Below, one piece after another: positions 40,922-52,114 of a stretch of 60,000 nucleotides of DNA. The notes beneath the pieces are model-generated. The model did no database searches and was not told the origin of the DNA. It worked only from the letters and a program-made list of their open reading frames with translations. Origin of the DNA: Lineus longissimus (taxonomy: Eukaryota > Nemertea > Pilidiophora > Heteronemertea > Lineidae). The stretch is taken from NCBI RefSeq assembly GCF_910592395.1, contig NC_088309.1, positions 15,070,599 to 15,130,598 of the forward strand. The letters are read 5' to 3'. Position 1 is the first letter of the stretch, and each line of letters opens with the position of its first letter. Both the position numbers and the translations under genes were made by a program.

Positions 40922-41220
40922 CCTCTTGAGTCCAAAAACTTGAAAATCACGGGATCCCAGGGTGGTCACGTGGTTGCGAAATTGGGTCTGACTTTCACGA
41001 TGTATAGCGCCCGCATACAACCGCCAAAGTCCGGTAACGAGGCACAATCTACCCAGGCACGCTCTAATTGACCCTACTGTACATCAAACACGCTGAAACC
41101 AGCAATAAAATAGCGTCCCAGCTCAAGGGAATAAAACTATTACTGAGACCGACCTGTCGGTCGTTGGGAAAAAACATTATTTCAAAATGACTGACCAGTC
41201 GGTCACCGGGATTCAAGAGG
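40922..41220. mobile_element. piggyBac-like MITE 2
   Basis: TTAA (40918-40921) then CCTCTTGAGTCC. The right end inverted reads CCTCTTGAATCCCGGTGACC, ending at 41220, flanked by TTGA (41221-41224). Subterminal palindrome-like GACCGACCTGTCGGTC (41148-41163) and GACTGACCAGTCGGTC (41189-41204). Confidence 0.55.
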
Positions 41221-41439
41221 TTGACTGCGCACCATTGGTCATTCGCAAGAAACACAATGTTTAAGTTTTGAATATAAAGTTAAAATAAAAGATTGAGGTG
41301 TGTCGTGTAATCAAGCCATGTGCGTATTCATTTACGCGACACTCGTTAATCATCTTCTGTGATAATTTGTTTGAGTAATCTGGGAAAGTTTTGAAAAATG
41401 GCGTCCATAAGTACATTTACATTCTTCATTCGTGCCTCA

Positions 41440-42345
41440 TCTCAACTAGAGCCCTTTGACGAGAGATAAGGGCTTTTTGGCTCACCGCCAGGGGAGTCTA
41501 TACGATAGCCCTGTGTCCGTCGTCGTCCGTATCCTGTGTGGCACGTTTCTTAACCGCTTGTACTATGAACTTGAAACTTTGTACACATAATGACCTAGGT
41601 CACATGACCTCTGGCAGCGAATTTCGGTCCGGTCTGATTCTTCACCTGGCCACCAGGGGGCTAAAATCAAAAACTTTAAAAGTGCGATAAATCGTTTATT
41701 ACTGATTTGTTTTTGCTAACATTTTTATGGTGGGTACCCCTAGCAAGGATACATCACATATCATACGGGTTTTTGATTTGACCTACTTTTCAAGGTCGCA
41801 GAGGTCAAATGGCGTAAATTGGCCATTTGAGCGTAACTGTGGAACGTTTGTTAACCTAACCCCTAAGGCTATGAACTTGAGACTTTGTGCAAAGGACCCC
41901 CTAGGTCAGCTGACCTCTGACCCTGATTTCAGTCCGGTCTGATTCTCGACTTGGCCACCAGGGGGCCAAAAGTGAAAACCTAGAAAGTGTGATATCTGGC
42001 TTATTAGTGATTCGTTTTCAATAACATTTTTATGGTAGGTTCTCCTAGCAAGGATACATCACATATCATATGAGTTTTTGATCTGACCTGCTTTTCAAGG
42101 TCACAGAGATCAAATGGCGTAAATTGGTCGTTTGATTTTAACTATGGCACGTTTCTTAACCCCTAAAGCTATGAACTTTAAATTAGGTACACATGACTCC
42201 CAACGTCATGTTACCTCGGACACCGAATTTCGAATCTGATCTGGTACTCAACTTGGCCACCAGGAGGCCAAAACTAAAATAGGTAAAAAGTTCAATATCT
42301 CGTTTATTAGTAACTTGTTTTTGATGATATTGTACTTGTACCGGT
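41440..42345 (-). repeat. Third copy of the ~300-bp dispersed repeat array, inverted
   Basis: Minus-orientation match to the arrays at 1-1104 and 14200-15530. The tail (GGCTCACCGCCAGGGGAGTC, 41480-41499) comes first on the plus strand, then the CGTCGTCGTCC tract and about three units with TGGCCACCAGGGGGC and AAGGTC(A/G)CAGAG(G/A)TCAAATGGCGTAAATTGG. Confidence 0.75.
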
Positions 42346-42349
42346 AATA

Positions 42350-43018
42350 TTTTAGTCTGACAACAACCGTTTTTGGGCCTTTTGAGCTTATTTGACCTTA
42401 TTATATATGAGAGTAGTAGACAGATCAAGTTGTTTGAAATGACTGACATCATTTTAAAAGCCCTTGTCCTGCAATTGCCACCGTGATAATGTATCTCAAC
42501 TGCCCCAGCCACATATGTACAAATGATAATCATGTTTGGCAAAATTAAATGTGTGGAGAATATTGAAAGTTCAAGTGTGAACACATTATGTAAACGTGTG
42601 GAATTACACAGCGAGAACTGTATAATCCCAGTAAATGATTTTTATACATATTGCAGTCATGAAGACTGTGAGTGTGAATGTTATCCTGATACTTAAAGGC
42701 AGAAAGGGAATTGAAGATAGTGACAAAAATGGTATTTTTTCCTAATGTTAAGTCGGGATCGTGGGATTATTGATTTCTGCCCGTTTCTAGTATTGTGAGG
42801 ATGTATTTGGTCATTTGTTTTGATGTATGAATGAAGAAACCCGGATCGCAATTATTGAAAAATTTGTGTAGAAACTTCATTTGTAGTAGAGTGTGTATAT
42901 CTGTTACTTCTAATGCTTTTAAAGTCTTGAATAAGGGTTTGGTGTGGGCTATGAGCAGAGCAGATAATAATAATGAAATGACCTGAAATCTATCGCCTTG
43001 TCTTTTATCTTTTTCACT
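42350..43018. other. Intergenic, nothing recognised
   Basis: AT-rich; no gene. Confidence 0.4.
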
Positions 43019-43019
43019 A

Positions 43020-43978
43020 GGCTAAAGTTCATTTCTGCGACTCTTCTTTGTATCACAGTGACATCTCTGTGAGACCACCTTGTTGTCTGTTAAAGACTGC
43101 ACACCAAGACATGGCTCCATAAGCAATATCTCTTTGAGAACATCTTGGTGTCTGATTAGGACTGCACACCATAAGTGACATCTGTATGAGGACACCTTGT
43201 TGGCTGATTGTGACAGCACGTTGAAGACTTGTCTCCATAAAAGACATCCATTCGAGAGCACACAGAAGACTTGCATCTTCTTCTTCTTCTTCTTCTTCAG
43301 CGTTCAACCTGCCTAAGTACTATAACCTCAGTCCTGTGGCGTCAAAAAGGGACATGTCTTTGAGACCATCTAGTTGTCTGATTGAGACAAGACATGTCTC
43401 CATAAGTGACATATGTATGAGGACACCTTGTTGGCTGATTGTGACAGCACATTGAAGACCTGTCTCCATAAAAGACATCCATTCGAGAGCACACTGAAGA
43501 CTTGCCTCAAAAAGGGACATGTCTTTGAGACCATCTAGCTGTCTGATTGAGACAAGACATGTCTTCATAAGTGACGTATGTATGAGGACACCTTGTTGGC
43601 TGATTGTGACAGCACATTGAAGACCTGTCTCTATAAGTGGCATCCCTTCGACAGCACACTAAAGACTTGCCTCAAAAAGGGGCATGTCTTTGAGTCCATC
43701 TAGTTGTCTGGTTGAGATAAGACACGTCTCCATAAGTGACATATGTACGAGGACACCTTGTTTGCTGATTGTGACAGCACATTGAAGACCTGTCTCTAGT
43801 GGCATCCCTTTGAGAGTACACTGAAAACTTGCCTCCAAAAGGGACATCTTGTTGATACCATCTTGTATTCTGATTGAGACAAGACTATGTTTTCATAAGT
43901 GACATCTATATGAGGACACCTTGCTGATTGGGACAGCACATCGAAGACTTGCCTCCAAAAGGGAATCTCTTTATGACA
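43020..43978. repeat. Minisatellite with ~165-bp higher-order unit, left part
   Basis: Repeated blocks such as TTGTTGGCTGATTGTGACAGC, GAAGACCTGTCTCCATAA and GACATGTCTTTGAGACCATC recur about every 165 bp, each made of ~60-bp subunits. Units stay open on the minus strand, where they read (MS[LF][FM]E[AT].LQCA)-like repeats. A CTT run (43273-43292) lies within. The array resumes at 49890-50065; the BEL/Pao element lies between. Confidence 0.75.
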
Positions 43979-43982
43979 ATCT

Positions 43983-44177
43983 TGGTAACTATAGATTATA
44001 CTCGTTGTTTAACATAACAATTCTTCCATATATTTCTTAATTTCTTTCGTACAAAATTCTGTCTTCGCCGTGCTCTTTCTGCGCGCCATTGAACCCCGCC
44101 CGGACCAATTCCGTGTTAGCCGTATGTGACACTGAAGACAGTCACAACCTACTGGGTTAACAATTTGCTCCTATCCA
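43983..44177 (-). repeat. BEL/Pao 3' LTR
   Basis: Near-identical to 49694-49889. On the minus strand it begins TGGATAGGAGC and ends GTTACCA (TG...CA). Confidence 0.9.
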
Positions 44178-44191
44178 TCCTCCCTTCCCCA
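44178..44191 (-). other. BEL/Pao polypurine tract
   Basis: On the minus strand AATGGGGAAGGGAGGA runs directly into the 3' LTR. This is the usual primer site for plus-strand DNA synthesis. Confidence 0.8.
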
Positions 44192-44939
44192 TTAAACCCT
44201 TAACGGTAACCAAATCTATTAAACTTATATACATGTGTATGATTGGTAATGAAACTATACTATAAAAAACCCAAAATTCAAATTTTGCACAAAATAATAG
44301 TGAAACATCCAAAATTAGTTAAAGCTCAAGTTAAACAAGTTTTGACCATTGGACGTGTACTTATTTGAAAAACTATGCCAAATTATTACTTAAATTTTAC
44401 TTAAATGATTTTAAAAAAAATCCTACTGAACCATGAATCTTTATATTGAAATGACAGTCCATAACAAACTCCAGACTTGTACTGACTTGATAGGTGGTTC
44501 AGCTCGACTAATACAGATCAACAGTCTACTTAGAATGTATCCTATGATGAATCACAATGCGATTTTGACACTTTGAACAATGCCAATTTTTGTCCGTCCG
44601 TCCATCTGAATGGAATATTTCTCAACTTGCCCAATTTCGCACAGATAACGAAACGGTTGAAACTCTGAATGCTGTCACATGAAAAAAAACTGCAAAGGTT
44701 GGTTAAATGATTTTAAGAAGGCAAGTAACCCCAAGCACTTTTGCTCTAAAAATAATTATAGACCCATTTGTTTAGTCTTCCTCTAAGCAAATTGACTGCT
44801 GGCATTCAGAATTTCTGTTGTTTCATTTTAGTCACTAATGTCTGAATAGTGATTGATAAGCACTATTGAAATATCTCAACAAGTATCCAAGTGTCCATTT
44901 CACGAAAGGATACCCACGAGTCTCTTAAATGTCACTGTC

Positions 44940-45110
44940 CTTGGGTAAGGCACTTCTCGATGATGGCTAGCATGGCTTGGGCACCATACACGTAATACGC
45001 GGCCAACATGGCTTGGGCACCATGCACAAACGTCTGCGACAACCATATGACTGGGCTCCATACACCAATAAACAGCTAGCATGGACTGGACACCATGCAC
45101 CAATCAACCG
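44940..45110. repeat. Short tandem repeats in the BEL/Pao 3' region
   Basis: Four diverged copies of about 43 bp around ATGGCTTGGGCACCATRCAC. They lie between the integrase end and the 3' LTR. Confidence 0.7.
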
Positions 45111-45324
45111 CTACCAGCATTTTAGCACTCACGATTGGCCTTATCATAATCTTCTCGCCAACTTGGACTTTGACCACTCGACGATGACCATCTCTGCCAG
45201 CGAAAACTTCTGTTACTCGTCCCACTGGCCAATCTCCTCTCACGGATCCAGGGTCTGCCACCAGTACAATGTCTCCTACTTCTAGATCATTCTTGACATC
45301 TCTCCACTTGTGACGCTGACGCAA
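45076..45324 (-). pseudogene. BEL/Pao integrase C-terminal domain
   Basis: Reads KWRDVKNDLEVGDIVLVADPG, the SH3-like C-terminal motif of Pao-type integrases, followed by RGDWPVGRVTEVFAGRDG. It is in a different frame from the catalytic core, so the integrase gene is broken near 45400. Confidence 0.75.
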
Positions 45325-45415
45325 TAGAGGGAGCCATTCCTTTAACCACCGGGACCAAAATTCCTTAAGCAGCTCCTGAACTCTTCTCCATCGTCGTCTT
45401 GAGTTGAAATCTGAG

Positions 45416-46153
45416 CTATCTATCTATCCATCCTGGGGCAAACTGCCCACCACACTGACCAATTAGACAGTGGTTAGGCGTTATAGGGGGAGCATCCTTG
45501 GAATCAGCTGACTGGTAGGATAACGGTATTAAATTCAGTAGGGCTTCAGCTCCGGTGAACGCCGTGCTCAGCTCCTCGTCCGTTATGTCTGCTTTCTGAA
45601 GTACAGCATAGATAGCTTTCTTTGCACTCTTCACCAAACTTTCATGGATTCCACCAAAGTGTGGTCCATGGGGTGGATTAAATCTCCACTTTATCCCTCG
45701 AGTCGCTCCATCTTTTGTCATCTTCACTTGGTCCAGCTGGGTGACCAATTCCATCAATTCTCGGTTAGCCCCAACGAAATTTGTACCATTGTCCGAAGTT
45801 ACTTCTACTGGGACGCCTCTACGGTGAGTGAATCTGTTGAAGGCATTAAGAAATGAGTTGGTGTCTAAAGCATATGCCATCTCCAAGTGTACTGCTCTCG
45901 AGGCATGGCAAGTAAATAGACACAAGTATCTTTTAGTTTGTACTCTCCCTCTTCCTTGCTTGGTGAGAAACGGTCCAGCATAGTCAACGGAAGTAACTGA
46001 GAAGGCTCTCATAGGTGGGCTCACTCTTGTCCTCGGCAGTGGGGCCATCAATTGTGATGCTACTCTTGTTTTCTTACGTTCACAGGCTGCGCACTTTGCC
46101 TTCCAATCCCGGATCTCCTCTCGGCCTCTTATAATCCAATACTTGGCTGACAT
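45416..46153 (-). pseudogene. BEL/Pao integrase catalytic core
   Basis: Inserts the cDNA into the genome. Zinc-finger Cys pair (KCAACERKK), then catalytic Asp in VDYAGPF, Asp in TSDNGTNF and Glu in FGGIHESLVKSA. Core residues are all present. The frame joins the upstream HHCC part only after a frame change near 46150. Confidence 0.85.
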
Positions 46154-46434
46154 CTCTGACAGGATATGTTTGTACCAGCCACGTGATTTTCTCTTTCATG
46201 GTAGAATCTCACCAATAACTGGGTCACTTGGTGTTTTATCGGTAGTATGATCGGGTACTTGGTTTCATAAGACAGATTTTCAGCATAGGTTAGACGACCG
46301 TTGCTACGAAGGATGAAATCAGCATCTAACTTTGGCGTCAGGCCTGCTATCTGACTGGACTTGTGCAGCTCCCTTCCATGGCATAACGCGCTGTACTCCT
46401 CTGCAAAGGCTTCTTTCTGACACTGTCTAATCAA
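46129..46434 (-). pseudogene. BEL/Pao RNase H-integrase junction (His part of zinc finger)
   Basis: Contains KYPIILPIKHQVTQLLV and YHERENHVAG, the His-His half of the integrase HHCC motif. Frame differs from the core that follows. Confidence 0.75.
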
Positions 46435-46566
46435 GAGTTATTCAGCTGCCTTCACTTCCTCAACTTCTAGTTCTCCTTTCTTCCTCTCAGTGGGGGTTGC
46501 CTGACAATTTCCGATAAACCGCTGCACCCATGCATGAAGACGTGTCAATCTCTGCCAGCTGGAGAA

Positions 46567-46936
46567 TCAGGAAGGGTCTAGTCTTATATCTGCAAGCTTC
46601 ATAACTTGTTTCAGGCTGCTCTTTTCTTCCAGACTCAGGTAGCTGCTCTCATTCTTCATTTCATCCTGGACTTCATCTCCCTGTTCCACAACAATTCTCT
46701 CTGGCCACTCTGATAGATCCCTCTGAAGAAACTCCGGGCCGTCCCACCATAGGCTGCACTCCACTAAGTCCTTTGCTCGTATTCCTCTTGAAGGCAGGTA
46801 TGCAGGGTTTTCTTTGGCTGGCACATATCTCCACTGTTGCGGGTTTGTATGTTGTTGTATCAGGCCTACTCGGTTGGCAACAAAAGGTTTCAGTTTTCTG
46901 CTTGGTCTCTTTACCAGAGGACGTTCTGGCTATCAC
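46567..46936 (-). pseudogene. BEL/Pao RNase H tail and linker
   Basis: Two overlapping frames cover the region after RNase H (for example NPAYLPSRGIRAKDL and WWDGPEFLQRDLSEWPE, typical of Pao polyproteins). Frame changes occur near 46830 and 46910. Confidence 0.7.
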
Positions 46937-48716
46937 TCCAAAAATTCACCTCCTTGACATTGTTATCCAATGCTGCTACAATGCTCAGACTGAGTTGAAG
47001 TCGTAACACAGCCGCCATCATTTCTAGTCTTGGGATGCCCACAGAGGTTAACGGCGCTACTTTGGTCTTGGATGCTACAATCCGTGTGGCCACCATTCCA
47101 CTCGCATAGGTGCTTCTTGCATACACCACAGCCCCGTATGCATCTTTCGAGGCATCGCCAAAGGTGTGAAGTTGGAAACCTGTCATCTCCTCAGCTCGCT
47201 GTAAGCATCTAGGAATCCTGGCCCGGGCTAACTCTGTTATTTCAACTATCCAATCCCAAGCTTTCTTTTCAATTTTTTCCGGCAGTTCTTCATCCCATTC
47301 AACGCCACACATCCACACATCTTGCATGATGATTTTTCCTTGTATAACATATGGCGACATCAGCCCAAGGGGATCAAAAATGGTTGCTATTCTTCGCAGT
47401 AGGCTCCTCTTTGTAAGCTTGAGATCAGCAGCAGGGGGCGTCAGCTGATAAGCGAAAGCATCTTCTTCAGCCTTCCACAGCACTCCAAGGACCTTTTCTG
47501 ATGGCAAGTATCCCTCCTCCAAATTGATCTCCGAAGCTCTATCTTCATCTGTTATGATGGCTAAAACTTCGGGTGAGTTGGACAACCACTTTCTGGCATG
47601 CATTCCAGCTCCTTTCCACAATGCTGATAAGTCTCTGTACAGCTTTTTACCCTCTTCATCGTCGTTCACAGAATCTAGACTGTCATCCATATAGGTTGAC
47701 TTCAAGATCGTCTCTGCTGCTCTTGGGTACTGCTTCCGATGGGCTCTTGCATGCTCTTGGGAAACCAACTGTGCCAGGAACGGTGAGCTGTTGATTCCAA
47801 AAACCAGTCTCTGGAACTCGAATATCTCTGGATCTCTAGTCCTGTCTAGGTCCCGCCATAGAAATCTGTGATATCTTTTATCTTCTTCTTCCAAGGTAAT
47901 CTGGAGGTACATCTCTGCTATGTCACATACTATGGCGACAGGGTGTCTTCTGAATCGCAATAAAACCTCGAAAAGTTCATTTTGAATCTTCGGTTCCATG
48001 TTTATCTTGTCATTAAGGCTGTCCCCGGCAACTTTGGCTGATGCATCAAACACTATCCTGGTTTTAGTTGTAGCCTTGTCTGGGCGTAATACTGGGAAGT
48101 GTGGTAAATACCACTGATGACTCTTCTTTTCATCATCCCGATCTTCCTCTGACTGTTTGATCTTCTTTATGAAGCCCTTTCCTTGATACTGTTGAATGAC
48201 CTGACAGTAACTTTTGGCGATCTCTGGGTGTTTTAACAGCTTGTTTTCAGTTGACATCAGCCTCTTTTCTGCAATTTCACTGCTATTTGCCATTTCTGGG
48301 TACAGCTGTCCTTTCCATGGTATGGCCACCTGATACTTGTCCTCCACCAACTTGATTGATGATCTGGCATTCTGCAGCACTTTTCGGTCACTCTCATTCA
48401 AAGGGGCTCGTCCCTCATCCACTTTGCTGACGTTCTCTATCTCCCAAAACGCTCTTAGGTTATCATTAATTTCCTGCAGCAATGGTGGATCTTTAGTGAA
48501 GAAGCTGTAGACCATGTTGGTTGCCTCCCTCTTTTGACCCAAGGGAGTCCCTACCGGACCAATGCATGTCCATCCCAATTTTGTCTGTCTTGCTGTGGGT
48601 TCACCAGGCCGACCAATGACGTCTCTAACGCTTTGGTGTAGCTCATTGTAGTCTGCGCCAATCAGGAGGTCCACTGAATTCTTCTTACCAATTTTTGGGA
48701 ACTGAATATTTCTCAA
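46911..48716 (-). pseudogene. BEL/Pao reverse transcriptase and RNase H
   Basis: About 600 codons. It begins with the protease-RT linker (LLIGADYNELH, TKLGWTCIGPVG). RT motifs: TRIVFDASAK, VAIVCDIAEMYLQI (first catalytic Asp), and STYMDDSLDS (YMDD). RNase H starts at LHTFGDASKDAYGAVVY, ending before the frame is lost at 46911. All catalytic residues seen are intact. Confidence 0.85.
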
Positions 48717-48720
48717 ATGG

Positions 48721-48978
48721 CTATATTGACTCTATTGCAAAGACCAGTCTGTAGCTCTCAACGTTAACTTTCGTTTGTTCAATTTCTCCCTGAACTCCGA
48801 GTTCTGCAGCTAAGTTTGCATCTATATATATTGAGGTACTTGCGTCATCTAACAAGGCGTTTGTCTTTATTCTTTTCCCTCCATGTTTCACTATGACCGG
48901 AACAATTCTCAGCGCAATTTCACTTGAGTTCTTTGATGCCAATGTCACTGTAGCCATCCGTGTCTCGGTTGTTACCAC
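48721..48978 (-). pseudogene. BEL/Pao aspartic protease
   Basis: Active site ALLDDASTSIYID, the DDAS/T form usual in Pao elements. A stop at 48721 lies two codons before the RT frame, one base out of phase, so a small indel separates them. Confidence 0.8.
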
Positions 48979-48989
48979 TCCCTTCCATG

Positions 48990-49131
48990 GGTTGACGACT
49001 CTCAGCTCCCTTTACTTTTCCATGCAGCAACCGGTGGTGTGTCTGTTTGCAGCCATCTATCTTGCATTGCCGTGTCCTGGGGCACTTCTCTGCCCTGTGA
49101 CCATTACCACTTAGACATCGGTAGCAAAGTT
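48990..49131 (-). pseudogene. BEL/Pao gag zinc-knuckle segment
   Basis: Out of frame with the gag start. The minus strand reads CYRCLSGNGHRAEKCP then CKIDGCKQTHHRLLH, the tandem CCHC plus CxxxxC-HHxLLH signature of Pao gag proteins. Confidence 0.75.
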
Positions 49132-49626
49132 TCTTTTCATTGGCTGTTTTCCAGTGTCCAAATATGCATAGGTCAACTTCGTCATTGTTCTCATTGCCCT
49201 CTCTTGAGCATCGTCAACTTTCTTGGCAGCTGCTTTTACTTTACTCCGGGTATCTTCATTCAAAGATGCATCCCTTTCAACGTCCTGGGCCTGGTCGAAT
49301 TCTTCCAACACATCTTCCAACAACGACGCCAGTTTTCTTCTTGCCTTTGCGAACCCTGCTTTATCTATGGCTTTCTGTGCTCTCCATTCTCTCACCTCAT
49401 AATCAGAGCTTTTCTCTCGTGCATCATAAACATCATCATCATTGAACACTCCGAGGTTGGGTAGGCCTACTACTGCATCGTCTTCCGTATGCGTGCCTGC
49501 GCTATGTACATCGTCACGAGCATCTCTACGTACATAGTCACGTGCATCTCTACGTGCATCTCGTTCTGGTTCTGGCGCGTCCTTCGAGCAGCCAGCGCGC
49601 GGGGGATCTGCTTGATTTTTACTCAT
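49111..49626 (-). pseudogene. BEL/Pao gag N-terminal part
   Basis: ATG at 49626, 171 codons, charged and Arg/Asp-rich start (ERDARRDARDYVRRDARDD is a short internal repeat) and a helical middle. A frame change near 49115-49130 cuts it from the zinc-knuckle segment. Confidence 0.7.
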
Positions 49627-49675
49627 CTTTTACCGAATTTTACGCAGTTGAAAGTCTCTATTCTATACTTATAAC

Positions 49676-49691
49676 TACGCTCCTTCTACCA
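49676..49691 (-). other. BEL/Pao primer-binding site
   Basis: TGGTAGAAGGAGCG, two bases inside the 5' LTR, begins with TGG as expected for pairing with a tRNA 3' CCA end. The tRNA was not identified. Confidence 0.6.
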
Positions 49692-49693
49692 CT

Positions 49694-49889
49694 TGGTAAC
49701 TATAGATATTACTCGTTGTTTAACATAACAATTCTTCCATATATTTCTTGATTTCTTTCGTACAAAATTCGGTCTTCGCCGTGCTCTTTCTGCGCGCCAT
49801 TGAACCCCCGCACGGACCAATTCCGTGTTAGCCGTATGTGACACTGAAGACAGTCACACCCTACTGGGTTAACAATTTGCTCCTATCCA
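49694..49889 (-). repeat. BEL/Pao 5' LTR
   Basis: 196 bp, TG...CA on the minus strand, near-identical to 43983-44177 with a handful of substitutions and one or two single-base indels. Confidence 0.9.
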
Positions 49890-50065
49890 ATCTTGTTGTC
49901 TGATTGAGACAAGACAGTCATGTGTCCATAAGTGACACCTCCATGCGACATTTTGTTGACTTATTGGGAGGGCACACTGAATACTTGTCTCTATAAATAT
50001 CATCTCTATGAGACTATCTTGTTGATTGATTGGGACAGCACACTGAAGACTTGTCTCCATTAGGA
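49890..50065. repeat. Minisatellite, right part
   Basis: Continues the 43.0-44.0 kb array (TTGTTGTCTGATTGAGACAAGAC, TGTGTCCATAAGTGACA). It was split by the retroelement. Confidence 0.75.
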
Positions 50066-50928
50066 ATATAACAGAAAAGAGGCGGCGGAAGGGGCTCTTT
50101 AGATAATGACTGAAATTATAGCTAAAATCATTACGAATGTTTCCATTTCATCTTATTTTGTTGGTAGGGCATAGATCTCAACATTATTTAGCATTCGGTG
50201 CAAATCGACTACGTTTGGAGGGTTCAAATGGACCTTTTCAATATTGGGCAGGGTACTTTTTGGGGCTATTTTCAAAAAATTTCAATTAAAAAACAAATTT
50301 AAGGTGCGATGGACATATATACCAGTTTTATATGAATAAATGATTGTTCCAGATCATTTCCACCAAAAAAAGTATATCTACCATATTCGACTGATAAATC
50401 AGGTACTAAGGGTTAGGGTCTATAAGGATTTTCAGTTAAAGTTAACCGAAAAACCTAAAATTATGAATTATAGCTTTTTTATCTGTTTTTGGTATGAGGG
50501 GATTACAAATGATGAAACGCACTAAAACTAAGATGTTCAGTGTGAATTACAGAAAATATAAGGGTTAGATCGGTCAAAAGGGCCAAAATAAGACCTAATG
50601 CAATACGCCTAAGAATTGCCTCGGATTTCTACTAGCTAGCCCAAGACATTGCGATGATGTAGGCTCTGGTCAAGGTTTAATATCGATTGATGCAAATTTT
50701 ATGTTATGTTTTGTCTTGTTTTCATGTTCAATCTCCCTCATTTGAAAAAGCCGGCTGACATGTCATGTCTGTGTTTATACACGTGCATTTATTTACACCT
50801 AAAATACACAGTCTCAGGGCAGCTAGTGCGCGCGCAGCTAACACGCGCACATGAGCCTGCGGCGCCCAACGGCCAACCCTAAAACCAACTACTGCTTTTA
50901 GCGTTATTCCAATGTTAGTGCCCTCACA
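50066..50928. other. Intergenic, nothing recognised
   Basis: AT-rich, then a GCGCGC-rich patch (50825-50850). No gene. Confidence 0.4.
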
Positions 50929-50930
50929 GA

Positions 50931-52110
50931 CGCCGACGCGTATGGTAGGCGGGAGGGGACATAAATCAGAATATATCGGCCGATTAATTATTTGCGTCGC
51001 AAAGGCCTCCCGCGAATGATGCGCCGCAACAATGCCCCGCTAAAAACACGCCGCAAAAGAATGCGCCGTAAAAATCTCGCCGCATGACCCAATTTAAACC
51101 AATCAGGAGCCAAGGACGGTTTGAATTTTGCGGCAGAGGTATTTTCGCGGGAGTCTTCTGCACGATTTGCGGGGGACTTATGCAAATTTCGACACTTTAG
51201 CGGCGCACTTCTTTAACCAATCAGAGACATCGTTACTTTCCAACTTGATCATCAGTCAGCTATAATAATAAATACAAATCATTACCTCGTAGCAAATGAC
51301 TGAATGAACGTTGGCCGATGCAAGGCTTCGTTCAACTCATTCTGAGCAGCAAAAATACCCGGCAGCGGCATTTTGACATTTTAATCTAACAATTAAAACT
51401 TTTCACAAAACTTTTTAATGCCTCGCGAACGACGACTGTACGCAGTGCAGTGAGTAGATGCACAAGATAGCACATGGTTGGAGAAATGCGCGGACGATTC
51501 CATTTTAAAATAGGGCGACACCATTGACATTATAATTGTCATTCGCGATAGCCTGCTATTCTCTCACATACAGTCGCTCCCCGGGCCTAATCCACGACAA
51601 AATACTACTAAAAAATTCTATGCTATATTTTTCTTAATTCGTTACATTTCTACTATAGTGGTAACAATTATAACATAAAAACAATACTACCTGACCTACC
51701 TGTAAAATATCAACTCTACCATACCGTGCCATCTATCAACCTCCGCACACAGATGCATGGATAAGACACTGCGTGGAGAATTTCCCGGCGGGTTTACGAA
51801 GTTACGATGTCTCTGATTGGTTAAAGAAGTGCGCCGCGAAGGTCTCCCGCGAAATTTGCATAAGTCCCCCGCAAATCGTGCAGAAGACTCCCGCGAAAAT
51901 ACCTCTGCCGCAAAATTCAAACCGTCCTTGGATCCTGATTGGTTTAAATTGGATCATGCGGCGAGATTTTTACGGCGCATTCTTTTGCGGGGTGTTTTTA
52001 GCGGGGCATTGTTGCGGCGCATCATTCGCGGGAGGCCTTTGCGGCGCAAGTAATTAATCGGCCGATATATTCTGATTTATGTCCCCTCCCGCCTAGCATA
52101 GACGCGACGC
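50931..52110. mobile_element. Foldback/TIR element with ~290-bp arms
   Basis: Left arm 50931-51235 and right arm 51797-52110 are inverted copies (landmarks GGCGGGAGGGGACATAAATC, AACAATGCCCCGCTAAAAAC, ATTTTCGCGGGAGTCTTCTG). The 560-bp core (51236-51796) has no coding region. Superfamily not determined. Confidence 0.8.
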
Positions 52111-52114
52111 TTTA

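Larger units (their letters stand above)
43983..49889 (-). mobile_element. Complete BEL/Pao LTR retrotransposon
   Basis: 5.9 kb with matching LTRs (43983-44177 and 49694-49889), primer-binding site, polypurine tract and gag-protease-RT-RNase H-integrase order on the minus strand. A 4-bp repeat ATCT flanks both ends (43979-43982 and 49890-49893), the target duplication in the minisatellite. Coding frames carry several breaks. The LTR copies differ at roughly six or seven positions by eye, so the insertion is moderately recent. Confidence 0.9.

Noticed and set aside
51817-52053. Paired 65-78-codon frames reading KSPANRAEDSRENTSAAKFKPS on both sides
   Set aside because: The same peptide appears twice because the arms of the foldback element are inverted copies; no gene signals.
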